This document shows, in pieces, positions 24,700 through 32,184 of a stretch of DNA of 64,000 nt (positions within the stretch are counted from its first letter, which is position 1; each line of letters starts with the position of its first letter). The position numbers and the translations under genes were made by a program. This stretch comes from Halosegnis marinus (lineage in GTDB: Archaea; Halobacteriota; Halobacteria; Halobacteriales; Haloarculaceae). Under the pieces are notes generated by a model. The model saw only the letters and a program-made list of their open reading frames with translations. It was not told the DNA's origin and did not search any database. The stretch covers positions 2,232,001 through 2,296,000 of the forward strand of contig NZ_CP119802.1 of NCBI RefSeq assembly GCF_029338355.1, read 5' to 3'.

Positions 24700-25999
24700 C
24701 GACGAGCACCCGGAGGTCGTTCACGTTCGTCCCGGTCGGGCCCGTCCCCACGAGCGCCCCGCGCTCCCCGAGATACGTCGCCGCGTCGTGACCGTCGAGC
24801 GCCCGCTCGGCCGCGCGGCGGTCGTGTACCGTTCCCTCGTCAACGACCGCGCCCGCGGCCTCCGCGTTCCCGTCCACCCCGTCGGTGTCGGCGGCCCCAA
24901 CGACGATGCCCGGCTCCGAGAGTTCGAGCGCGGCGCTCAGCGCGAACTCCGTGTTCGGCCCGCCGACGCCGCCCGAGTCGCCCGAGCGTCCCAGACGAAC
25001 GGTCGTCTCGCCCCCCGAAACGACGACCGCCGGTGGCGCAACGGGGTTCGCCGTGGCCCGTATCTCCTCGGCGACGGCGACGTGTGTCTTCGCGGCTTCG
25101 CGGGCCTCCCCTCGGACGCGCGTCGAGAGTAATAGGGGTGCGTGGCCGGCTTCGCGCGCCTCGGCCATCGCCGCCCGCGCCGCGGTGTGAGCGTTCGCGA
25201 GCACGTGGCTCGTCACGCGCTCGAAGGCCGAGTGGTCGGCGACCGGCGTCTCCCCGACCTCGCCGCGCGCGCCGGCGTCGAGCCGTTCACGGACCTCCTC
25301 CGGCAGGTCGAGGCCATACCGCTCCGCGACGGCGAGCGCGTCCCCGTAGGTCGTCCCGTCGGGCGCGAACGGCCCGCTCGCGACGGTCCCGAGGTCGTCG
25401 CCGACCACGTCCGAGAGCGCGAGGACGACGGTTCGCGCGGGCGCCGCGGCGACGGCGAGGCGCCCGCCCTTCGACGCCGAGAGGTGTTTGCGTACCGCGT
25501 TCGCCTCCGCGATGGTCGCGCCGCTCGCGAGCAGTTCGTCCGTCGTCGCGCGCAGGGCCGCGAGCGTCACGTTCCCCGCGGGCGCCGGCAACAGCGCGCT
25601 CCCGCCGCCGGTCACGACGGCGAGGACGAGCGTGCGGTCGTCGGCGTCGCGGAGCAGGTCACGGACCCGGCGCGTTCCCTCGACCGCCGCCGCGTTCGGG
25701 CGCGGGTGACTCCCCGCGACGCACTCGACGCGGTCGGTGTCCGCGGGCTGGTCGGTGACGACGAGGCCCCCGTCGATGCGGTCCCCGAGAGCGGTCTCGA
25801 GCGCGACGGCGACACGCCCGGCGGCGTTGCCGCCCCCGACGACGAGGACGCGGTCGTAGTCGGCGAGGTCGTACGTCGCGCCCGCGACGCGGAGCGCGTC
25901 CCCGTCGAGCGAGACGGCGCCCGCGACCACGCGCTCCGGGCGCGCGGCGTCGATTCCCGCGTCGAGACACCGGCGCGCGAGCGCGTGAGGGTCGGTCAT
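24677..25999 (-). CDS. glycerate 2-kinase (MOFRL/DUF4147 type)
   Basis: A 440-residue class II glycerate kinase-like protein. It carries RVLVVGGGNAAGRVAVAL near residue 55, VVTDQPADTDRVECVAGSHP, LAVVTGGGSALLPAPAGNVT near 130, and NAVRKHLSASKGGRLAVAA. The C-terminal MOFRL domain contains PPAVVVSGGETTVRLG, GGPNTEFALSAALEL and GAADTDGVDGNAEAAGAVVD. It phosphorylates glycerate at C2 in sugar-acid degradation. It is convergent with the UbiB-family gene. Confidence 0.87.
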   Translation of the reverse strand: MTDPHALARRCLDAGIDAARPERVVAGAVSLDGDALRVAGATYDLADYDRVLVVGGGNAAGRVAVALETALGDRIDGGLVVTDQPADTDRVECVAGSHPRPNAAAVEGTRRVRDLLRDADDRTLVLAVVTGGGSALLPAPAGNVTLAALRATTDELLASGATIAEANAVRKHLSASKGGRLAVAAAPARTVVLALSDVVGDDLGTVASGPFAPDGTTYGDALAVAERYGLDLPEEVRERLDAGARGEVGETPVADHSAFERVTSHVLANAHTAARAAMAEAREAGHAPLLLSTRVRGEAREAAKTHVAVAEEIRATANPVAPPAVVVSGGETTVRLGRSGDSGGVGGPNTEFALSAALELSEPGIVVGAADTDGVDGNAEAAGAVVDEGTVHDRRAAERALDGHDAATYLGERGALVGTGPTGTNVNDLRVLVVSGRGSG

Positions 26000-26043
26000 C
26001 GGGGGGAGGTGGCGGCGCGGCTACGAGAAGGTTGGTACTCGCC

Positions 26044-26083
26044 GTGTAGTTCGTCGCAGAATGCTCCGGCAGGGATTTGAACC
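26044..26083. repeat. direct repeat copy 1: tRNA-Glu 3' end duplicated
   Basis: GTGTAGTTCG, seven unrelated bases, then 23 bp identical to the 3' end of the tRNA-Glu gene (ATGCTCCGGCAGGG followed by ATTTGAACC). Copy 2 begins 137 bp further on at 26181. A perfect 12-bp palindrome, ACGTTCGAACGT, directly follows copy 1 (26084-26095). Confidence 0.7.
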
Positions 26084-26180
26084 ACGTTCGAACGTGCTCG
26101 CTCCGCTGTGCGCGTTCGGCCTCCTTCGAAATCGCGCGTCCGCGCGAACGGGCGAGCGACACGCGGGGCGGTCGCTCGCT

Positions 26181-26220
26181 GTGTAGTTCGCGAAAGGATG
26201 CTCCGGCAGGGATTTGAACC
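26181..26220. repeat. direct repeat copy 2, overlapping the tRNA-Glu 3' end
   Basis: The same layout as copy 1: GTGTAGTTCG, seven different bases, and the identical 23-bp block. The block here is the functional 3' acceptor, T-stem and part of the T-loop of the tRNA gene plus one flanking base. Confidence 0.7.
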
Positions 26221-26273
26221 CTGGTCATCACCGTGAGAGGGTGATATGATTGGCCGGACTACACCACCAGAGC
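26199..26273 (-). tRNA. tRNA-Glu (anticodon CTC)
   Basis: A 75-nt minus-strand cloverleaf. The acceptor GCTCTGG pairs with CCGGAGC plus discriminator A. The anticodon stem TCACC/GGTGA encloses the loop CTCTCAC, with CTC at the anticodon positions, decoding GAG. The T-arm CAGGG, TTCAAAT, CCCTG is perfect. No intron and no encoded CCA. A TATA-like TTATACT lies about 45 nt upstream. The 3' 22 bases are duplicated 137 bp downstream. Confidence 0.95.
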
Positions 26274-26350
26274 ACGTCGTTCGACGCATTATCCGGTAGC
26301 GCGGTGGATAGTATAACCGTTGCGTTTCGGGCCTGCCGTGGCCCGGTTTC

Positions 26351-27526
26351 TCACTCCTCGTCGTCGAACGGGGAGCCGGCGGCGTCGGGTTCGTGGCCCG
26401 CGAGCGAGACGATGTTCTCCCGGCCGACCCGGAGCTTCGAGAGGGTTCCCTCCTCCTCCATATCGGAGAGGAGCATCGAGACCTTCGACTTCGACCAGCC
26501 GGTCTCCTCGACGATGTTCACCTGTTTCATGCGACCGCCGCGCTCCTCCAGCATGGCGACGACGCGGTCCTCGTCGCTCATCAGCTCCTCGTCGCTGATT
26601 TCGGGTTCGGCCGCGACCGCCGCGCCGCCGGCCCCGCCCGCGTCGTCAGCGCTCGCTGTCGCCGAGCCGTCGTCGTCCCCGAGCGCGCCCGAGCGGTAGG
26701 CGTAGCCGCCGGCGAGGCCGACGAGGAGGACGACGGCGAGCGCGACGAGCGGGAGCGCTCCGAACCCGCCACCCGGGGCGTCGTCGGTGGGCGTGTCGCT
26801 CCCGTCGGTCGCCGTGGCTGTCGGGCCCGTGTCGCCCCCGTCGGTGGTGTCGGTGACCGGCGGGCCGAACACCGCCCGCGGCCGCTCGTCCGCGAAGGAG
26901 CGCTCGCCCTGCCACGTCACCGAGTCGCTGTCGGCGAGCGAAGCCGGGTCGCCCTGCGAGTCGGGCGGGGGGGCGACGCTCCGGAAGTCGAGCGCCGGGC
27001 CGGGCCGGACCACGAGCGACTGGCTGGCGCCGATGTAGAGGCCGCCCTCGAACACGTCGCCCACGACCACGCGGTCGCCATCGACGCGCGCGAAGTTCGT
27101 CCACCGGAACGACATCCGCACGATACCCTCCGGCGCGTCGGTGCTGGAGACGCCCTCGTCCACCTCGGCGCTCCGCCGGAACGCGGTCGCGGCCATCTCC
27201 CGTCCGGTGACGTTCGTCCCCTCGGCGGTCAGCGCCTCGGCGTCGGCCACGAAGCCGGTGTACAACTGCGTCTCGTTCGTCTCGAACTCCGCGGCGTAGT
27301 CCCGGAAGGCCTCCTCCTCGGAGGCGTTCTCCAGCGTGCGCCGGAAGGTGAACGTCCAGCGCGCGGACCCGTTCGCGTACACCGTGATGCCGAACTGCGT
27401 GCGGTCGAAGTCCTGTTGGGTGAGTTCGGCCGGCGGCGCCGCGGCTGCTCCCGGTGCCGCGCCGGCACCGAGGCCCGCAGTCGCGAGCAGCAGCGTACAC
27501 ACGACGGCGAGAACGGGCCGCGTCAT
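26351..27526 (-). CDS. membrane-tethered winged-helix protein
   Basis: A 391-residue protein with an extracellular sensor-like part and an internal DNA-binding-like domain. A signal sequence occupies residues 1-30, followed by a beta-rich domain of about 170 residues. A Thr/Asp/Gly-rich linker leads to one transmembrane helix (PLVALAVVLLVGLAGGYAY, about 258-278). The C-terminal winged helix contains MKQVNIVEETGWSKSKVSML and LLSDMEEEGTLSKLRVGREN. The pattern matches haloarchaeal membrane HTH proteins (DUF7345/DUF7343-like by memory). Its ligand and target genes are unknown. Confidence 0.75.
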   Translation of the reverse strand: MTRPVLAVVCTLLLATAGLGAGAAPGAAAAPPAELTQQDFDRTQFGITVYANGSARWTFTFRRTLENASEEEAFRDYAAEFETNETQLYTGFVADAEALTAEGTNVTGREMAATAFRRSAEVDEGVSSTDAPEGIVRMSFRWTNFARVDGDRVVVGDVFEGGLYIGASQSLVVRPGPALDFRSVAPPPDSQGDPASLADSDSVTWQGERSFADERPRAVFGPPVTDTTDGGDTGPTATATDGSDTPTDDAPGGGFGALPLVALAVVLLVGLAGGYAYRSGALGDDDGSATASADDAGGAGGAAVAAEPEISDEELMSDEDRVVAMLEERGGRMKQVNIVEETGWSKSKVSMLLSDMEEEGTLSKLRVGRENIVSLAGHEPDAAGSPFDDEE

Positions 27527-27622
27527 CTACTCCCCCAACGCCCGGCTACGTATAAAGACACGCGGAACGCGTATCGGTCGCCCGGCGACAAGACGTTTGT
27601 GCCGGGGCGGCGAAGTCCCTCC

Positions 27623-27982
27623 ATGGGCAAAGGCGATACCCTCCTGAACGCCGGCATCGGCGCCGTCGCCTCGGTCGTGCTCGCGTTCCTCCCCTTCGGC
27701 ATCGTCCTCGGCGGGGCCGTCGCGGGCTATCTCGACTGCCGGCCGGACGACTACCGGGCCGGCGCGCGGGTGGGCACGCTCACCGGCCTGCTCGCGCTGC
27801 TCCCGGTGTTGGGAATCCTGTTCACCGTCGGCGCGTTCCTCGGCCTCGGCTTCCTCCCGCTCGAAGTCGCCGGTCTCGGCGCCGTCCTCCTGTTCGTCGT
27901 CGTGGTCCTCTCGGCCGGCTACCTCGTCGGCGGCGGCGCGCTCGGCGGGGTCGTCGGGGCGGCGCTCGTCGACGAGCTCTAG
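27623..27982 (+). CDS. DUF5518-like small membrane protein
   Basis: A 119-residue protein with four hydrophobic segments: LLNAGIGAVASVVLAFLPFG, VGTLTGLLALLPVLGILFTV, GAFLGLGFLPLEVAGLGAVL and LFVVVVLSAGYLVGG. A conserved GYLDCRPDDYRAGARVG loop lies between the first two. It belongs to the haloarchaeal DUF5518 type, function unknown. The start was set at the ATG at 27623 because the longer upstream frame is antisense to the membrane HTH gene. Overlaps the convergent DHFR gene by 4 bp. Confidence 0.72.
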   Translation: MGKGDTLLNAGIGAVASVVLAFLPFGIVLGGAVAGYLDCRPDDYRAGARVGTLTGLLALLPVLGILFTVGAFLGLGFLPLEVAGLGAVLLFVVVVLSAGYLVGGGALGGVVGAALVDEL

Positions 27983-28464
27983 CGCTCGTAGGTGACGAAC
28001 GCGAGCCCCTCGCGCGCCTCGCGGGCCGTCTCGGTCCACTCCGGCCCGAGTTCGGGGAAGTACGTGTCCCCCTCGTACGCGTCGTCGAGTTCCGTCAGGA
28101 CCAGCCGGTCCGCGCGCGACATGAACGCCTCGTACACCGTCTCGCCCCCGACGACGTACACCACGTCGTCGCGCTCGGCCGCGAGCGCGAGCGCCTCGTC
28201 GGTGCCGCCCGCGTGGACCGCGCCCTCGGGCAGGTCGAGGGCCGAGCGCGACAGGACGACGTTCGTGCGGTCGGGGAGCGGCCCGTCGATGCGGGCGACG
28301 ATGGACTCGTAGGTCCGCCGGCCCATCACGACCGGGTGGCCCGTCGTGAGCTGTTTGAAGTGCTTCAGGTCCTCCGGGTAGTGCCACGGCATCGTGCCGT
28401 CGCGGCCGATGACGCCGTTCGCGGCGACGGCGGCGACGAGCACGACCTCCGGCTCCCGGCTCAT
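27979..28464 (-). CDS. folA: dihydrofolate reductase
   Basis: A 161-residue DHFR. VVLVAAVAANGVIGRDGTMP is the N-terminal NADPH and folate pocket, with WHYPEDLKHFKQLTTGHPVV, MGRRTYESI and VYVVGGETVYEAFMSRAD following. The catalytic acidic residue is in the PEDLKHFK helix. It regenerates tetrahydrofolate from dihydrofolate, the product of thymidylate synthase encoded just upstream. Its ATG overlaps the TS stop by 4 bp (ATGA). Confidence 0.95.
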   Translation of the reverse strand: MSREPEVVLVAAVAANGVIGRDGTMPWHYPEDLKHFKQLTTGHPVVMGRRTYESIVARIDGPLPDRTNVVLSRSALDLPEGAVHAGGTDEALALAAERDDVVYVVGGETVYEAFMSRADRLVLTELDDAYEGDTYFPELGPEWTETAREAREGLAFVTYER

Positions 28465-29465
28465 TCCGCCACGGAGAACGCTAGCCCGGGCGCGGGGTCG
28501 TACCCGGACAGCTCGAAGTCGTCGAAGGTCAGGTCGTCGAGCGGCTTGTCAGCCACCTCGACCGTCGGGCGCTCGCGGGGTTCGCGCGACAGCTGGGTGA
28601 GGAGCCCCGGTACGTGGTCGTAGCCCGTCTCGTCGTCGGCCTCGTCCGGAGCCGCCGATTCGAGCCACTCGCGCACGTCGCGGTACTCCTCGCGGTTCCC
28701 GACGTCCCCGAGGCGTGCCTGGAGCCGGTCGAGGTTGTCGGCGTACCACGCGCCGCGCTCGCCGGCGCCGCAGTAGACGTGCGCGTCCACGACCGTGTGG
28801 CCGAACTCGCCCACGTTGAGGCCCGTGCGGTTGGCGACGGCGTGGGTCAGAAGCGAGTACGCCGCGATGTTGAACGGGACGCCGAGCGCGATGTCGCCCG
28901 ACCGCTGGGTGAGGTGGGTGTGCAGCCGGCCGTCGCGGACGTTGAAGACGAAGGTGTAGTGACACGGCGGCAGGGTCGAGACGGCGGCGTTCGCGGGGTG
29001 CCACGCGTTCACGACGATGCGTCGGGAGTGGGGGTTCTCGTTCAGCTGGTCGACCGCGTAAGCGAGCTGGTCGAAGGTACCGTCGTCGTTGCGCCACCGG
29101 TGGTCGTCGTCGGGCCACGACTCGCCGGGGAGCCGGGCCTCGTCGTCGGGGACCGGGTACCGTCGCCAGAAGCGGCCGTACGCGGTGTCGAGCCGCCCCT
29201 CGTCGTCAGCCCACGCGTCCCATATCCCCGTCTCCTCGCTGAGGCTCCGGACGTGCTCCTCCCCGGAGAGGTACCACAGCAGTTCGTGGATGAGGCTGTT
29301 CCAGCGGAAGCCGGAGAGCTTCTTCGTCGTGAGAAGCGGGAAGCCGTCGGCGAGGTCGACGGTGTAGTGGCGCGAGAAGCCCGACACCGTGTCCACGCCG
29401 GTCCGGTTCGGCTTGTAGCCGCCGTCGGCGAGCACGTCCGCGACGAGGTCGAGGTACTGACGCAT
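28461..29465 (-). CDS. thyA: thymidylate synthase
   Basis: A 334-residue thymidylate synthase that makes dTMP from dUMP with methylene-tetrahydrofolate. Motifs are YKPNRTGVDTVSGF near residue 18, LLTTKKLSGFRWNSLIHELL, and the active-site Cys in STLPPCHYTFVFNV near residue 167. QRSGDIALGVPFNIAAYSLL follows. The start MRQYLDLVADVLADGG was chosen because it is the family N-terminus; longer frames upstream are out of context. DHFR follows with a 4-bp overlap, the classic folate-cycle pairing. A TATA-like box, CGTTATGTAG, lies about 30 nt upstream. Confidence 0.96.
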   Translation of the reverse strand: MRQYLDLVADVLADGGYKPNRTGVDTVSGFSRHYTVDLADGFPLLTTKKLSGFRWNSLIHELLWYLSGEEHVRSLSEETGIWDAWADDEGRLDTAYGRFWRRYPVPDDEARLPGESWPDDDHRWRNDDGTFDQLAYAVDQLNENPHSRRIVVNAWHPANAAVSTLPPCHYTFVFNVRDGRLHTHLTQRSGDIALGVPFNIAAYSLLTHAVANRTGLNVGEFGHTVVDAHVYCGAGERGAWYADNLDRLQARLGDVGNREEYRDVREWLESAAPDEADDETGYDHVPGLLTQLSREPRERPTVEVADKPLDDLTFDDFELSGYDPAPGLAFSVAE

Positions 29466-29518
29466 TCGTTGTCCTACGGGTACGGGGGCCGCTACATAAC
29501 GGTTGCCTGCCGCGCCGG

Positions 29519-29872
29519 TCAGTCGTCCGCCACGGCCTCCGCGCGCGGCTCCCCGCCCGGGGTTTTCTCCGCGACCAGCGGGCTCCGCGACGCCAGCCGG
29601 CAGTCGAACGCGGGGTGCTCCGCGAAGTGGCGCACCAGCATGTGTCGGCGGGACCCGGTGATGCCGGTCCGGGCCGCATCCTCGGCGCCGAAGCGGTCGG
29701 GCAGGCGCGCGAACAGCCGCTCGGCGCGCGCGAAGGAGTCGAACACCTTGCGGTTGCCCGCCGAGTCGGCCCCGCGGCGCGCGACGACGTAGCTGCCGTC
29801 CGCGCGGTGTTCGCCGGTCGTCCGCAGGAACTCGCGGCGGTCGGTCATGGCGTCGTCGACGGCCGCCGCCAA
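29519..29872 (-). CDS. hypothetical haloarchaeal protein with unresolved 5' end
   Basis: At least 117 residues are coding, with ADGSYVVARRGADSAGNRKV, FDSFARAERLFARLPDRFGA and GITGSRRHMLVRHFAEHPAF; the HMLVRHFAEHPAFDC segment looks conserved. The in-frame codons before the TTG at 29872 (translated GRIVLCIDGDEHRLSRADAE) also look coding. No ATG, GTG or TTG occurs between them and the previous stop codon, so either a non-standard start or a frame change is implied. It resembles a haloarchaeal DUF family, name uncertain. Confidence 0.6.
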   Translation of the reverse strand: MAAAVDDAMTDRREFLRTTGEHRADGSYVVARRGADSAGNRKVFDSFARAERLFARLPDRFGAEDAARTGITGSRRHMLVRHFAEHPAFDCRLASRSPLVAEKTPGGEPRAEAVADD

Positions 29873-30046
29873 CCGCTCGGCGTCGGCGCGCGACAGGCGG
29901 TGCTCGTCGCCGTCGATACACAGGACGATACGGCCGGCCTCGCTCCGTGCGGTCGGCTCCTCAGAGGAGAACGCGACCAGGAGCGTCGGGACTCCGGTGC
30001 ATGTAGCCGTGGGTACCCGTGCCGGCGTGAAAACCCTGTCGGGGTA

Positions 30047-31192
30047 TCAGATGATGCCGCCGTCGTCCGTGGGCGTCGCGGTGGGGGACGACGTGGGCGT
30101 GGCCGTGTCCTCGTCCGTGCCGACGGTAGGCGTGTCGACGAGGCCGCCGTCGTCCGTCGGGGTGGGTGTGGCGGTCCCGTCGCCGTCGGTCGGCGTCGGG
30201 GTCGCGCTCCCGCCGGTGTCCGTCGTGTTCGTCGCGTTCTTCGTCCCGAAGATGTCCGTCTCGATGGTCCGCTCGTAGGTCAGCGCGTCGAGCGGGATGC
30301 GGAGCGAGTTCCCCGTCGGCAGTTCGACGCGAGCGTAGAAGTCGATGCGCAGGTCGGTCACCTGCCCGTTCTCCAGGTGCGACACCCACCACTCGTCGAG
30401 CCGCTGATTGCGGATGACGGGCACGGTCCGAATCGTCTCCCGCGTGCCGCCCTCGACCACGTACGGCTCGTCGGTGACGCCCTCGCCGACGGTGACGTTG
30501 TTCATCGTCACGACGTACCCAACCTCGGTCAGCGTGTACGGCTCCAGTTGTGGGTTGTACACGTCGAAGCGCATGTCAATGGGCGTCTCGTCGGCGGTGA
30601 CGGTGCCCCACGAGGCGCGCGTCGCGTTGACGTAGAGGACGGGGTTCTCGTAGAGGGGGTTCGACGGGCCGGAGACGGGCCGCGTCTCGTTCGAGTTGAA
30701 CTGCGAGATGATGTCCGTGTTCACCTGCTGGCGCTGCTGGAGGGCGAAGTTCCGCCCGCCGAGTATCGACGCGGTCACGTTCGCGTCGATGGTGACGTTC
30801 GTCGTCTCGTCGTTGCGGACGTGGCTCGCCCACCAGGCCGGTATCTTCCGGTTGTCCATCCGGGTCGAGAAGTTCAGCGTCGTGTTGCCCGACTCGATTC
30901 CGACCCCCGACTTGTTCCCCGCGGCGATGGCGACGTCGTTCATCCTGATCGTGTAGTCGATGTCGGTGCCGCCCAGCCGAACCCCGATGGGGTTGGGGTT
31001 GGTGACGAGCAGGTCGGTGTTCACGACGGTCGTCTCGTCGGTCACGTCGCCGAAGGAGTTGCTCACGCCGGCGACGCCGGGGACGCCGACCACGCCGAGC
31101 GCGAACGCTCCGCCGACGCTCGCGACGAGGAGGCCGAACGCCGTCGCCGCGACCTTCAGTTTGCTACCGAGCAGCAGCGCGCGAACGTCCAT
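30047..31192 (-). CDS. LEA14-like protein with two WHy domains and Thr/Pro-rich tail
   Basis: A 381-residue protein. One N-terminal transmembrane helix (KVAATAFGLLVASVGGAFAL, residues 10-30) anchors two WHy/LEA type 2 domains of about 120 residues each. These contain TDLLVTNPNPIGVRLGGTDI and RFDVYNPQLEPYTLTEVGYV respectively. The last 75 residues are a low-complexity tail (TPTPTDGDGTATPTP) without a C-terminal helix or PGF-type sorting motif. The family is associated with desiccation and stress tolerance. The chosen start MDVRALLLGSKLK follows the helix context. Confidence 0.82.
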   Translation of the reverse strand: MDVRALLLGSKLKVAATAFGLLVASVGGAFALGVVGVPGVAGVSNSFGDVTDETTVVNTDLLVTNPNPIGVRLGGTDIDYTIRMNDVAIAAGNKSGVGIESGNTTLNFSTRMDNRKIPAWWASHVRNDETTNVTIDANVTASILGGRNFALQQRQQVNTDIISQFNSNETRPVSGPSNPLYENPVLYVNATRASWGTVTADETPIDMRFDVYNPQLEPYTLTEVGYVVTMNNVTVGEGVTDEPYVVEGGTRETIRTVPVIRNQRLDEWWVSHLENGQVTDLRIDFYARVELPTGNSLRIPLDALTYERTIETDIFGTKNATNTTDTGGSATPTPTDGDGTATPTPTDDGGLVDTPTVGTDEDTATPTSSPTATPTDDGGII

Positions 31193-31280
31193 TGGCGGGG
31201 AGGGTAGCGCCGCGGGCAAAACGGCTTCGGCCGGGGGCCGCGAACGCGAGGATTAAGTGGCAGTCGTCGGAAGCGTGGGT

Positions 31281-31469
31281 ATGGAGACTTCACAGGGTTC
31301 GGACCGCCGGATGGGGTTCAGCATGCTGTTCGGCGTCGTCGGCCTCGTCGGCGCGGTCGTGATGCTCGTCGCGGCGCTGGGCGACCAGCTCGTCCTCTCG
31401 GGCTACGGCTTCGCGGCCGCGATGCTGGGCGCGACGTTGGTCGTCGCGGCGCTGCACCTCTACGAGTGA
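31281..31469 (+). CDS. small membrane protein, two helices
   Basis: A 62-residue protein with two helices, FSMLFGVVGLVGAVVMLVAA and YGFAAAMLGATLVVAALHLY, separated by a short polar turn. The N-terminus METSQGSDRRMG is charged. A TATA-like ATTAAGTG box (31252-31259) about 25-30 nt before the ATG supports leaderless transcription. A DUF7525-like family is possible; function unknown. Confidence 0.68.
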   Translation: METSQGSDRRMGFSMLFGVVGLVGAVVMLVAALGDQLVLSGYGFAAAMLGATLVVAALHLYE

Positions 31470-31508
31470 CGGCGCAAGCTTAAGACCGAGGACACACTAT
31501 ACGGGGGT

Positions 31509-31727
31509 ATGCCCGACGACACGAACGAACGCATCCTCGATCACCTCCGCGAGCGCGCCGCGGTTGGTGACCGGTACTTCCGTGCGAAACACGTCGCCGA
31601 CGCCCTCGGCATGACCGCGAAACAGGTCGGCGCGCGCCTGCCCCGCCTCGCCGAGGAGTCCGAGGACGTCGACATCGAGAAGTGGGGGCGCGCCCGCTCG
31701 ACGACGTGGCGCGTCACGCCGGAGTAG
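31509..31727 (+). CDS. small helix-turn-helix-like protein
   Basis: A 72-residue protein. The segment YFRAKHVADALGMTAKQVGA is followed by RLPRLAEESEDVDIEKWGRA, a compact winged-helix pattern as in haloarchaeal DUF7123-type proteins. A TATA-like GCTTAAGAC at about 31478-31486 precedes the ATG by 25-30 nt. It could act as a small DNA-binding regulator. No target is inferable. Confidence 0.65.
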   Translation: MPDDTNERILDHLRERAAVGDRYFRAKHVADALGMTAKQVGARLPRLAEESEDVDIEKWGRARSTTWRVTPE

Positions 31728-31761
31728 TCGGTTTTTTGCCCTCGCCGCGACTCGGTCCGTT

Positions 31762-32184
31762 ATGACCGTACGGGTCGAGCGGACGTTCGAGTTCGACGCA
31801 CCCCCCGAGGACGTCTGGGACTTCATCGCCGACCCGGAGAAGCGGGCGAGCCCCATCAGCGTCGTCTCGGAGTTCGAAACCACCGGCGAGTACACCGCGA
31901 CGTGGCACGTGAAGCTCCCCATCCCCGTCATCAACCGCACCATCCCCATCGAGACGGAGGACGTCGAGCGCCGCGAGAACGAGTACGTCCGGTTCGTCGG
32001 GAACGCGAGCGTGATGCGCGTCCAGGGCGAACACGAACTCGAAGCCACGGAGACCGGGTCGCGGCTCCACAACCGCTTCGTCGTCGAGGGGAAGGTCCCC
32101 GGCCTCGAACGCTTCTTCAAGCGGAACCTCGACGACGAACTCGACAACATCGAGCGGGCCATCCGCGAGGACCTCGACCGATGA
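31762..32184 (+). CDS. SRPBCC family protein (polyketide cyclase-like)
   Basis: A 140-residue START-like protein. VRVERTFEFDAPPEDVWDFI opens the fold, RTIPIETEDVERRENEYVRF occupies the middle, and the C-terminal helix is LERFFKRNLDDELDNIERAI. Ligand and function unknown. It overlaps the nitrilase gene by 4 bp (ATGA), so both are made from one transcript. Confidence 0.78.
   Translation: MTVRVERTFEFDAPPEDVWDFIADPEKRASPISVVSEFETTGEYTATWHVKLPIPVINRTIPIETEDVERRENEYVRFVGNASVMRVQGEHELEATETGSRLHNRFVVEGKVPGLERFFKRNLDDELDNIERAIREDLDR

Noticed and set aside
26062-26083. A second complete tRNA-Glu
   Set aside because: Only the 3' 22 bases match; no D-arm or anticodon arm follows, so it is a partial copy.
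28461-29921. A longer thymidylate synthase starting near 29921
   Set aside because: The upstream part is a shadow of the neighbouring hypothetical gene; the family N-terminus MRQYLDLVADV is at 29465.
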